Assembly: GCA_028869395.1 (NCBI GenBank)
Contig: JAGWSE010000351.1
Location: 1 to 17,308 of the forward strand
DNA from: Alphaproteobacteria bacterium
GTDB lineage: Bacteria; Pseudomonadota; Alphaproteobacteria; Caulobacterales; Caulobacteraceae
DNA length: 17,308 nucleotides
Direction: 5' to 3'
Positions 1-7,283 of the stretch are shown one piece after another (position 1 is the first letter of the stretch; every line of letters begins with the position of its first letter). Under the pieces are notes generated by a model. The model was not told the origin of the DNA. It saw nothing but the letters and a program-made list of their open reading frames with translations, and did not search any database. The position numbers and the translations under genes were made by a program.

Positions 1-645
1 CTGGAGGGCGACTTCAACCGCAAGGGCACCTCGGCGTTCTCTGGCCGGGTCGGCGAGCGGGTGGCCGCGCCGGGCGTGACGGTTTTCGACGACGGCGCCA
101 TCGCCGGTTACCGCGGCTCGCTCACCGTCGACGACGAGGGCACGCCGACCGAAAGGACGATCCTCATCGAGGACGGCATCCTGAAGGGCTACATGCACGA
201 CCGGATGAGCGCGCGCCTCATGGGCCTCGAGCCCACCGGCAACGGTCGGCGCCAATCCTACGCCCACATGCCGATGCCGCGGATGACCAACACCGGCATG
301 CTGGCGGGCGAGACGACGCGCGAAGAGATGATCGGCTCCACCCGGCGCGGCCTCTACTGCGCGAACTTCGGCGGCGGGCAGGTGGACATCACCAATGGCA
401 AGTTCGTCTTCCAGTGCACCGAGGCCTACCTGATCGAGGACGGCAAGATCACCGCGCCGGTGAAGGGCGCGACCCTCATCGGCGACGGGCCCTCGGCCCT
501 GACGCGAGTAACCATGATCGGCGACGATTTCTGCTTCGACCCGGGCGTGGGCGTCTGCGGAAAGTCCGGTCAGAGCGTCCCGGTCGGCGTCGGCCAGCCC
601 TCGCTGAAGATCACGGGACTGACAGTCGGCGGCACCAGTCTCTGA
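1..645 (+). CDS. tldD: Metalloprotease TldD, C-terminal part (5' end outside window)
   Basis: The frame is open from base 1, so the N-terminal part, including the expected HExxxH metal site, lies upstream of the window. About 214 residues are visible. The opening LEGDFNRKGTSAFSGRVGER, the internal HMPMPRMTNT stretch and the ending FDPGVGVCGKSGQ...GVGQPSLKITGLTVGG are the characteristic C-terminal blocks of TldD of the TldD/PmbA (modulator of DNA gyrase) family. In the family, TldD pairs with TldE/PmbA to form a cytoplasmic heterodimeric zinc protease that degrades unfolded peptides and matures some modified peptides such as microcin B17; no TldE gene is visible here. The gene ends with TGA and is followed by a terminator-like hairpin at 689-711. 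The family call is very secure; the substrate in this organism is unknown. Confidence 0.95.
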   Translation: MEGDFNRKGTSAFSGRVGERVAAPGVTVFDDGAIAGYRGSLTVDDEGTPTERTILIEDGILKGYMHDRMSARLMGLEPTGNGRRQSYAHMPMPRMTNTGMLAGETTREEMIGSTRRGLYCANFGGGQVDITNGKFVFQCTEAYLIEDGKITAPVKGATLIGDGPSALTRVTMIGDDFCFDPGVGVCGKSGQSVPVGVGQPSLKITGLTVGGTSL

Positions 646-688
646 TCGTCGGCGGCCCCAGCCGGCGGCGACGCGGAATGGATAGGTG

Positions 689-716
689 ATCGGCGGTAAG
701 CTTTCGCCGATTTAAT
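689..716 (+). terminator. Probable intrinsic terminator after tldD
   Basis: A perfect 7-bp stem, ATCGGCG (689-695) and CGCCGAT (705-711), encloses a 9-base loop, is extended by a G-T pair, and is followed by TTTAAT. It sits 44 bp after the tldD stop codon. The T tract is short, so efficiency is uncertain. The stem could alternatively act in the 5' region of the downstream receptor gene. Confidence 0.5.
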
Positions 717-728
717 GCACCTTACGGG

Positions 729-738
729 CAATTAATTG
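729..738. promoter_or_regulatory. Perfect 10-bp palindrome upstream of TonB receptor gene
   Basis: CAATTAATTG is a perfect palindrome inside a short AT-rich island (711-737) in otherwise GC-rich DNA, about 50 bp before the preferred receptor start at 790. The position suits an operator or promoter element, but I cannot pair it with a convincing -35/-10 and no regulator is identified. Confidence 0.3.
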
Positions 739-789
739 GCTCTCAATGGGGTCGTGGGCGATCTCCCGTTTCAGGAGAGCAACACGCCC

Positions 790-2883
790 ATGGTCATGTT
801 TTTCGTTCTGGCGCAGGCTGCCGCGCCCGCCGCCACCGTCGTCGCGTCCCCCGCTCAGGCCCCCGCCCCTGCCGGCCGCGGCGTGGTGAGTTACCCCGCG
901 TCCTATTTCGCCTCGGCCGGCACCAGCAATGCGCTGGACATGGTCAACCGCCTTCCCGACTTCACCCTCGAGACCGGCTCGGGCGTGCGCGGCTACGAGG
1001 AGGCCGCCGGCAATGTGCTGATCGACGGGCAAAGACCGACCTCCAAGAGCGATCCGCTGGATTCCATCCTGCAGCGGATCCCGGCCAGCGACGTGGCGCG
1101 GATAGACGTGATCCGGGGCGGCGCGCCGGGAATCGACATGATGGGCAAGTCGGTGATCGCCAATGTCATCCGCAAGAAGGACACCACGATCCGGGGGCTG
1201 GTCGCCGTGGCGAACCAGCACGTCAACGACGGCCGCAACCTCGGCGGTCTGCGCATCGAGGCCTCGGGCGCCCTTCCCGGCGACCGGAAATGGGAGTTGG
1301 GGGTGCACCCCGGCGCCGGCCCCGACGACGGCGCAGGCCCGGGCCACAACGTCATCACCTACGCCGACGGCGCGCCGCCCTTCATCGCGCGGGTGGACAC
1401 CAAGGGCACCGACGTCCAGGGCGTCGGCACCGGATCGTTCGACACCCCGCTGTTGGGCGGCAAGCTGCACTTGAACGGGCGTCTCAGCCGGGACAAGTTC
1501 CGCGAGCCGGAGACGGACTACATCTCCTCTCCCGCGCCCGATGTGCAACGGTTCGCCTTCCATCAGCGCAACCAGGCCTCCGAGGCGGGCGGCCGTTACA
1601 GCTACAAGCTCGGCCCCTCGACAGACCTTGACGTCGTCGGGCTCCACAGCACGCACCGGAGCACGGTGGATTCCAGCTCGACGGACGCCAATCCAAGCGT
1701 GACCGGCGCCGACGCTTCCAACGCGTTCTTCAACGACCGCCACTCCACCGAGACGATCGCGCGCGGCGTGCTGAAGCAGCGCTTCGGACGCAAGCTCTCC
1801 TTCGAGGGCGGCGCCGAGTTCGCCGACAACCTGCTCCACAGCCGCACGACCTTCGTCGAGAACGGCGCGCCCCAGGTGGTGCCGGCCGCCAATGTGCAGG
1901 TCGAGGAGAAGCGCAGCGAGACGTTCCTGAAGTCGGCCTGGCGGCCGGTCTCGACGCTCAACGTCGACGCCAGCCTGCACTACGAAAGCTCGCAGATTTC
2001 CTCGCGCGGCGACGTGGTCCTGACCAAGAGCCTGCAGTTCGCCAAGCCGCACCTGGCCGTCGCCTGGACGCCGATCCGTTCGACCCAGCTGCGGTTCCGG
2101 GTCGAGCGTGAGGTGAGCCAGCTGAACTTCGACGACTTCGTCGCCTCCTCGAACCTGACCACCAGCGTGGGCGTCACCGCCGGTAACCCGAACCTCAATC
2201 CGGAACAGGACTGGGTCTACGAAGGCGCCATCGAGCAGCAGCTGTGGAAGGGCTCGAGCATCGTGCTCACCGCCCGCCACTACCAGCTCACCGACGTGAT
2301 CGACCGTGGGCCGGTGCGCGTGGTGACCCCCGATCCGGCGACGGGCCAGCCGGTCGTCTCCTACTACGACCAGCCGGCGAACATCGGCGCAGGCACGAAG
2401 GACGAGTTCGCCGCCACCGTCACCTTGAGGTTCGATCGCTTCGGCTGGAAGGGGGCGATGATCAAGGGCGACATCACCCGGCGCTATTCCGAGGTCACGG
2501 ACCCGACCACGGGCGAGAAGCGGGAGATCTCCAATCTCCGCCCTCTGGAGTGGGAGGTGAACTTCAGCCAGGACGTGCCGCGGTACAACCTGAGCCTGGG
2601 ATTCGATATCTGCTGCGCCTGGCGCCAGACCGCCTACCGCTACAACTTCATCGAGACGGTGAAGATCAAGCCGTACGTGAAGCCGTGGCTGGAATGGAAG
2701 CCCAGGCCCGACCTCAGCGTCCGCATAGAGGTCCCGCTCGCGACGCACCCCCAGGTGCGGCTGCGCGACGAGATCCAGATCTTCTCGGGGCCCCGCGCGC
2801 CCGGCATGGTCCCGGACGTGCAGGAGCGGACCTTCACCTTCCCGCGCAGCTGGTACGTGCGGGTCCTGAAGAACTTCGGCTAG
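790..2883 (+). CDS. TonB-dependent outer-membrane receptor
   Basis: Predicted outer-membrane gated channel of about 697 residues, powered by TonB-ExbBD; the substrate cannot be read from the sequence. The plug domain (about residues 35-130) carries the family pattern: NALDMVNRLPDFTLETG, NVLIDGQRPTSK, ILQRIPASDVARIDVIRGG and a VIANVIRKK end. The rest is rich in alternating beta strands, including GVTAGNPNLNPEQ, a typical barrel block. I chose ATG 790 because AGGAG lies at 773-777 and the residues after it resemble a short hydrophobic export segment (VMFFVLAQAAA). A TTG at 736 would add 18 non-secretory residues. The signal peptide is short and lacks a clear basic N-terminus, which is odd. The protein ends KNFG rather than in an aromatic residue. 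It converges with the peptide transporter gene, leaving 4 bp between stops; whether it delivers peptides to that transporter is only a guess. Confidence 0.9.
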   Translation: MVMFFVLAQAAAPAATVVASPAQAPAPAGRGVVSYPASYFASAGTSNALDMVNRLPDFTLETGSGVRGYEEAAGNVLIDGQRPTSKSDPLDSILQRIPASDVARIDVIRGGAPGIDMMGKSVIANVIRKKDTTIRGLVAVANQHVNDGRNLGGLRIEASGALPGDRKWELGVHPGAGPDDGAGPGHNVITYADGAPPFIARVDTKGTDVQGVGTGSFDTPLLGGKLHLNGRLSRDKFREPETDYISSPAPDVQRFAFHQRNQASEAGGRYSYKLGPSTDLDVVGLHSTHRSTVDSSSTDANPSVTGADASNAFFNDRHSTETIARGVLKQRFGRKLSFEGGAEFADNLLHSRTTFVENGAPQVVPAANVQVEEKRSETFLKSAWRPVSTLNVDASLHYESSQISSRGDVVLTKSLQFAKPHLAVAWTPIRSTQLRFRVEREVSQLNFDDFVASSNLTTSVGVTAGNPNLNPEQDWVYEGAIEQQLWKGSSIVLTARHYQLTDVIDRGPVRVVTPDPATGQPVVSYYDQPANIGAGTKDEFAATVTLRFDRFGWKGAMIKGDITRRYSEVTDPTTGEKREISNLRPLEWEVNFSQDVPRYNLSLGFDICCAWRQTAYRYNFIETVKIKPYVKPWLEWKPRPDLSVRIEVPLATHPQVRLRDEIQIFSGPRAPGMVPDVQERTFTFPRSWYVRVLKNFG

Positions 2884-2887
2884 CGGC

Positions 2888-4735
2888 TCACGCGTTGCGG
2901 TCGGCGCGGACGGCCTGCGGGTTCACGGCCTGGCGCTCGCCGTCCATGACCGGCGCGGTGGGCTCCGGCTGCTGAGCCGGGGCCTCGTGCGTCCAGCGCT
3001 TCAGGAAGGGCGAAAGGGCCACGAAGAGGGCGCCTGCAGCGAGGCCCCAGGCGCCGATCATCGTGAACACGTGGACGTAGGTGGCCAGCGCCTTGCCAGG
3101 GTCGAGCACCTGACCGGCGATCGAGTCGGCGGCGGTGAGCTGGGCGATCTTGGCCGCCAGCCACTCGGCGCCGGAGGTGCCCAGGAACCACGTCGCCATG
3201 AGCGTCGATATCAGCGCCGGCGGCGCCAGCTTGGTCATCTCCGACAGGCCCACCGGCGAGAGGCAGAGTTCGCCCGTGGTCTGGGCGAGGTAGGCCAGGG
3301 CGAGCCACAGCAGCCCGACCTTGAAGTCCGGTCCGGCGAAGCCCGCGGCGCCGACGATCACGAAGTAGCTGCCGCCGATGAACAGCAGGCCCAGTGCGAA
3401 CTTCAGCATCGGGTTCGGGTCGCGCCCGCGCCGGCCGAGCCAGGCCCAGAGCGCGGAGAACACCGGCGCGAAGATCAGGATCCAGCTCGCCTGGAAGGAC
3501 TGGGTCTGGGCCGGGGTCATCGATTGGCCGCCCCACAGCCTCAGGTCGACATTGCGTTCGGCGAACTGGTTGAGCGACGAGCCGCCCTGCTCATAGAGCG
3601 CCCAGAACACCACCGAGCCGAGGATCAGGACGACGGCCAGCATCAGCCGTTCGCGTTCGACCTTGCTGCAGCGGGCGGCCATGTACCAGCCGAGGTAGCC
3701 CAGGGTGGCGAGGGCGCCGGCTCCCAGCAGCCATCCCACGATCGCGTAGCTCTGCACCACGAGGAAGACGAGGGCGACGCCGACGAAGCCCAGGAGATAG
3801 ATGCTCCATTCGCCGTTGAGCGGGCCGAGCACGGGCTTCTTGAGCGCTCCGGGATCCGGCGGCTCGCCCTTGCCTTCCAGCAGCGGCTTGCCGAGCACGA
3901 ACACCAGCCAGCCGAGCGCCATGCCCAGGCCCGCCGAGCCGAAGCCGGCCCACCAGCCGATCTTCTCGCCCAGCCAGCCGCAGGCGATGGCCGCCCAGAA
4001 GGATCCGAGGTTGATGCCGAAGTAGTAGAGGGTGAACCCGGGGTCGCGGCGCGGGTCGCCCTGTGGGTAGAGCTGGCCCACGATCGACGAGATGTTCGCC
4101 TTCAGGAATCCCACGCCCATGATGATCAAGGCCAAGGCCAGGTAGAGGACGTTGCGATAGCCGGGGTTCGGGTCGGCGACGGAGAGCTGGTAGTCGCCCT
4201 TGCTCAGATGCGCCGGCAGCGGCGCGGCCGGCGGCAGCCCCTTGATGTCGAGGCCGCCGTCGGCGGCCGCGGCGTAGGCGTAGGGCTTGCCGCCCACCAG
4301 CAGCTTCACGTCGCGGTTGTCGGCGCGCCCGGTCACCTGGAAATCGTAGCGGGCGCCCTGGTAGGTCAGCACCTGGAGCGCGGGCTTGCCCTCGAAGGCC
4401 ATGGTCGTGTGACCGAGCACCAGCAGCAGAGCCCCGAACGCCACCGCCTTGCGCGATCCCAGGTAGCGGTCGGCGAGGAAGCCGCCGATCAGGGGCGTGA
4501 GGTATACGAGCGCGGTGTAGGCGCCGTACTGCCCGTTGGCGATCGTGTCGTTCATCAGGAAATGCTGCGTCAGGAAGAAGATCAGCAGCCCGCGCATGCC
4601 GTAGAACGAGAAGCGCTCCCACATCTCGGCGAAGAACAGGATCGTCAGGCCGCGCGGATGCTGACGCAGCTGGAGAAGCACGGGTACGGCGGTGGCGAGG
4701 CTCACCACGACGCCGGCGACGAAGACGATATCCAT
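2888..4735 (-). CDS. POT-family proton-coupled peptide transporter
   Basis: Inner-membrane major-facilitator protein of 615 residues that would import di- and tripeptides with protons. The PTR/POT signature is present: ExxER as E37-M-W-E40-R41-F in helix 1, the helix-5 region around FGINLGSF (239-246), and GELCLSPVGLSE (488-499) with the conserved glutamate. Two features differ from the compact bacterial form. A hydrophobic N-terminal segment (residues 1-22) precedes the usual HPRGL start of the family. A soluble insertion of about 75 residues (roughly 115-192) lies between helices 3 and 4 and should face the periplasm. The C-terminal tail (about 584-615) is polar and proline/alanine rich. 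ATG 4735 is the only good start before the conserved region, although its Shine-Dalgarno is weak. The gene is divergent from DUF427 and convergent with the TonB receptor. Confidence 0.92.
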   Translation of the reverse strand: MDIVFVAGVVVSLATAVPVLLQLRQHPRGLTILFFAEMWERFSFYGMRGLLIFFLTQHFLMNDTIANGQYGAYTALVYLTPLIGGFLADRYLGSRKAVAFGALLLVLGHTTMAFEGKPALQVLTYQGARYDFQVTGRADNRDVKLLVGGKPYAYAAAADGGLDIKGLPPAAPLPAHLSKGDYQLSVADPNPGYRNVLYLALALIIMGVGFLKANISSIVGQLYPQGDPRRDPGFTLYYFGINLGSFWAAIACGWLGEKIGWWAGFGSAGLGMALGWLVFVLGKPLLEGKGEPPDPGALKKPVLGPLNGEWSIYLLGFVGVALVFLVVQSYAIVGWLLGAGALATLGYLGWYMAARCSKVERERLMLAVVLILGSVVFWALYEQGGSSLNQFAERNVDLRLWGGQSMTPAQTQSFQASWILIFAPVFSALWAWLGRRGRDPNPMLKFALGLLFIGGSYFVIVGAAGFAGPDFKVGLLWLALAYLAQTTGELCLSPVGLSEMTKLAPPALISTLMATWFLGTSGAEWLAAKIAQLTAADSIAGQVLDPGKALATYVHVFTMIGAWGLAAGALFVALSPFLKRWTHEAPAQQPEPTAPVMDGERQAVNPQAVRADRNA

Positions 4736-4889
4736 GCGGGGGCGTTCCGATCCTGGGCTTCGGGCGGCTCCAGGTCACAACCTTCCGCCGCCTCGGGATT
4801 TGCGGGGAGAAGATCACGCGTTCCGCCGCCGCACAAGCAAACCCCTGCCCGCCGGACCCGCCCCGTGGTCTGATGCGTTCAATCCGCTG

Positions 4890-4895
4890 AGGAGG
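4890..4895 (+). promoter_or_regulatory. Ribosome binding site of the DUF427 gene
   Basis: A full AGGAGG stands 9 bases before ATG 4905. It decides the start, because the open frame extends upstream to 4692 through sequence that does not resemble the family and overlaps the divergent transporter gene. Confidence 0.85.
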
Positions 4896-4904
4896 ACCTT
4901 CGCC

Positions 4905-5405
4905 ATGCTGAAGCCCGGCCCGGACCACCCGATCGACATCAGGCCCGCCCGCAACCGCTGGCGCGCGGCGTTCGACGGCCACGTGATCGCCGACAGCGCC
5001 GATGCGCTGATCCTGAAGGAGGCGGCCTATCCGCCGGTCGTCTATTTCCCGCGCGCGGACGTGGAGATGTCCTTCATGGGCCGCACGGACCGGTCCACCC
5101 ATTGTCCATACAAGGGCGACGCCAGCTACTACACGCTGCAGATGGACGGCCGCATCGCCGACAACGTCGCCTGGAGCTACGAGCACCCCTACGAGGGCAT
5201 GGAGACGATCGGAGAGCGGATCGCCTTCTACGCCGACCGGGTGGAGGTCTACGAGATCGACGACGCGGCCGTGAACCCGCGCCACCGGGACGAGAACGTC
5301 GACCAGGTGGTCCAGCACACCGACGCCGGCGACGGCCACGCGCAACGCGGGCATTGGCCCCCGAACGTGGGGTCCGGCGGCCAGCCCGAAGGCGGCGTTC
5401 GTTAG
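4905..5405 (+). CDS. DUF427 domain-containing protein
   Basis: Small cytoplasmic protein of 166 residues matching the DUF427 family. Recognisable blocks are an N-terminal RPARNRWRAAFDGHVIADS, then YPPVVYFPRADV, THCPYKGDASYY (the conserved CPYKG core), NVAWSYEHPYEGM and IAFYADRVEVYEID. No enzymatic activity is established for the family that I can state with confidence; the fold is a small beta-rich (beta-tent-like) domain. About 35 residues beyond the core (from roughly residue 128) are charged and glycine rich and look like an unstructured tail. The gene is single, divergent from the peptide transporter with a 169-bp shared upstream region, and 66 bp before the protease gene. I see no clear -35/-10 pair in the shared gap. 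Confidence 0.9.
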   Translation: MLKPGPDHPIDIRPARNRWRAAFDGHVIADSADALILKEAAYPPVVYFPRADVEMSFMGRTDRSTHCPYKGDASYYTLQMDGRIADNVAWSYEHPYEGMETIGERIAFYADRVEVYEIDDAAVNPRHRDENVDQVVQHTDAGDGHAQRGHWPPNVGSGGQPEGGVR

Positions 5406-5451
5406 CGGGCCGCGCGGCGCGCGACCAATCGGCCCTTTCCAGCCGACAGCG

Positions 5452-5457
5452 TATATT
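5452..5457 (+). promoter_or_regulatory. Possible -10 element for the protease-TPR gene
   Basis: TATATT stands out in GC-rich sequence 14 bases before ATG 5472. The hexamer 17 bp upstream (TCGGCC at 5429) is a poor -35. If used, transcription would begin only about 8 bases before the start codon, which fits the absence of a Shine-Dalgarno sequence there. Confidence 0.35.
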
Positions 5458-5471
5458 GCTACGCTCCACCT

Positions 5472-7115
5472 ATGGGCGGATGGGCGACAGCACTCGCGTC
5501 ACTTGCGGGCGCATTTGCGGCGTTGGCCGGCGCGGCGCAGGCAGCGACGGAGCGATGCGACATCGGCAAGCTCGCCGAGCTTCCGGTGACCATGGACGGA
5601 CTTCGGCCGCACGTCACCGTGAAGATCAACGGTGTCGACGCGATCTTCATCGCCGACAGCGGCGCATTCTACAGCTTCATCGACCGAGAGACGGTCCGAC
5701 GCCTGAAGCTCGGCTCCGATATGACGCCCATCGGCTTCTCTGTCTCAGGTGTCTCAGGCTCCGACAGCCGCGTCGACGTCACCACCGTCCGCAGCTTCGG
5801 CCTGGGCGGCATCACCATCCCCAATGTGCGCTTCCTGGCGATGCCGGGCGTGGGCTTTGGGAGCTCCGGGCTGCTGGGCCAGAACGTGCTTTCCGTGTTC
5901 GACACCGAATACGACCTCGGAAACGGCATGATCCGGCTGATGAAACCCTCCGACGGGTGCCGGCGCGCCAGGGTCGCCTACTGGGCAGGGCCCAGGCCCG
6001 TGGGCATCGTCGACATGGACACGATCACCCCGCAGCACTCGCAGCTTAGAGGAAACGCCAAGCTCAACGGCCGCTCGATCAAGGTGCTGTTCGACACTGG
6101 GTCGCCGGTCTCCTACGTGAAGGAGTCGACGGCTCGGCGGCTGGGCTTCCGCCCGGAAGGGCCCGGCGTGCAGGCCGGAGGCTCGACCGGGGGCATCGGA
6201 TCGCGCCGTATGGAAACCTGGATTGCGCCGTTCGACGAGCTGGACATCGGCGGCGAGAAGATCCTGCACACGCGCCTGCGCGTGGCTGATATCGAGCTGA
6301 ACGACGCCGACATGCTGCTGGGCGCGGATTTCTTCCTGTCCCATCGGGTCTATGTCTCGAAACAGCAGCGCCGGCTGTTCTTCACCTACAATGGCGGTCC
6401 CGTCTTCCAGCTCGGCGAGCCGCCAGTGGTGAGCGCGGTGGCCGCCGAGCCGGCGCAGGCTCTGGCCGATCCGTACGCCGACGCGCCGACCGACGCGGCC
6501 GGCTTCGCCCGGCGCGGCGACGCCTCGATGGCGCGGCGCGATTTCGGGGCCGCGCTCGCCGACTTCACGAAGGCAAGCGAACTTGAGCCCAAGAATGCCG
6601 CCCATTTCGTGCGTCGTGCGCAGGCGCACATGGCGCTGCATCAGCCGGTGCTCGCCATGGCCGACTTCGATCACGCGCTGTCGCTGAAACCGGACGACGT
6701 AGCCGCGCGGATCGGCCGGGGACGGCTCTACCTCGCGGGGGGAGACCTCACCCGCACCAAGGCGGACTTCGACGCAGCGATCGCCGCCAAGCCGGACCTC
6801 GCCCTGCCGATCGCGGTTCTCTACACGGACGCCGCACGCTTCGAGCCGGCCATCGCACTCTACGACGGCTGGATCGCAGCAAATCCGGGGAGTGCAACGC
6901 TCTACAGCGCCCTCAACGGCCGCTGCTGGGCGCGCAGCCTCTGGGGCCACGAGCTCGACAAGGCGATCGCCGACTGTCAGGCGGCGGTGCGGCGCGGCCC
7001 GCACATCGCGGCCCTGTTCGACAGTCGCGGGATGGCGCATCTAAGGCGCGGCGAGTTCGATCTTGCCATCGCCGACTACAACGAGGCGCTCAAGCTACAG
7101 CCGAAGCTCGCCTAG
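5472..7115 (+). CDS. Secreted double aspartyl-protease/TPR protein, C-terminus truncated by TAG
   Basis: Encodes 547 residues. Residues 1-24 form a signal peptide ending AQA. Two retropepsin-like domains follow, about 32-160 and 175-310. The first has the active-site motif ADSGA (D62) and a later LLGQNVL; the second has DTGS (D208) and LLGADFF. Two halves in one chain could make one pepsin-like active site, whereas retroviral enzymes need a homodimer. After an alanine-rich linker come about five TPR units (about 341-547), for example RRDFGAALADFTKASELEPK and HLRRGEFDLAIADYNEALKL. The TAG at 7113 falls inside a TPR, and the same frame continues with TPR-like sequence to 7283 (separate entry), so the protein appears truncated. 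There is no good Shine-Dalgarno before ATG 5472. The likely location is periplasmic; substrate and partners are unknown. Confidence 0.85.
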   Translation: MGGWATALASLAGAFAALAGAAQAATERCDIGKLAELPVTMDGLRPHVTVKINGVDAIFIADSGAFYSFIDRETVRRLKLGSDMTPIGFSVSGVSGSDSRVDVTTVRSFGLGGITIPNVRFLAMPGVGFGSSGLLGQNVLSVFDTEYDLGNGMIRLMKPSDGCRRARVAYWAGPRPVGIVDMDTITPQHSQLRGNAKLNGRSIKVLFDTGSPVSYVKESTARRLGFRPEGPGVQAGGSTGGIGSRRMETWIAPFDELDIGGEKILHTRLRVADIELNDADMLLGADFFLSHRVYVSKQQRRLFFTYNGGPVFQLGEPPVVSAVAAEPAQALADPYADAPTDAAGFARRGDASMARRDFGAALADFTKASELEPKNAAHFVRRAQAHMALHQPVLAMADFDHALSLKPDDVAARIGRGRLYLAGGDLTRTKADFDAAIAAKPDLALPIAVLYTDAARFEPAIALYDGWIAANPGSATLYSALNGRCWARSLWGHELDKAIADCQAAVRRGPHIAALFDSRGMAHLRRGEFDLAIADYNEALKLQPKLA

Positions 7116-7283
7116 TCGCTGTACGGCCGCGGCCTCGCCAAGCTCGGCAGGGGGGAGACGTCGGAGGGGCAGGCCGACATCCAGGCGGCGACGGCGCTCG
7201 CGCCCAATCTTCCGGCGCAAGCCAAGCGCTTGGGGATCGGCCAGCCTGCGGCGAAGCCGGCGGTCACCGCGGCGGCTCAGTAG
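7116..7283 (+). pseudogene. In-frame continuation of the protease-TPR gene beyond the TAG
   Basis: Directly after TAG 7113-7115 the same frame stays open for 55 codons to TAG 7281-7283. It begins SLYGRGLAKLGRGETSEGQA and continues with DIQAATALAPNLPAQAKRLG, which is the second helix of the interrupted TPR plus the capping segment usual at the end of such proteins. Codons keep the G/C-rich third positions of real coding DNA. The intact ancestral protein would have had about 603 residues. The last 7 bases overlap the end of gshA on the other strand, which fits an original stop at 7281. A sequencing error, a recent nonsense mutation or readthrough would each explain it. Confidence 0.7.

Noticed and set aside
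712..735. Two TTAA motifs upstream of the TonB receptor as a CtrA site
   Set aside because: CtrA sites need TTAA-N7-TTAA; here 16 bases separate the two copies.
712..2748. A 678-codon open frame antisense to the TonB-receptor gene
   Set aside because: Its translation is low-complexity (rich in R, A, G, H, D, V) with no family pattern, while the opposite strand encodes a clear TonB receptor. Long antisense frames are expected in DNA this GC rich.
2987..4873. A 628-codon plus-strand frame antisense to the peptide transporter
   Set aside because: It reads as charged, glutamine/arginine-rich low-complexity sequence and mirrors the codon structure of the real POT gene on the minus strand.
4692..4904. 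Upstream extension of the DUF427 protein
   Set aside because: The extra residues overlap the divergent transporter's 5' end and do not resemble the family, while AGGAGG fixes the start at 4905.
3591..5354. A 587-codon minus-strand frame across the transporter and DUF427
   Set aside because: It overlaps two well-supported genes in another frame and has arginine-rich composition typical of shadow frames.
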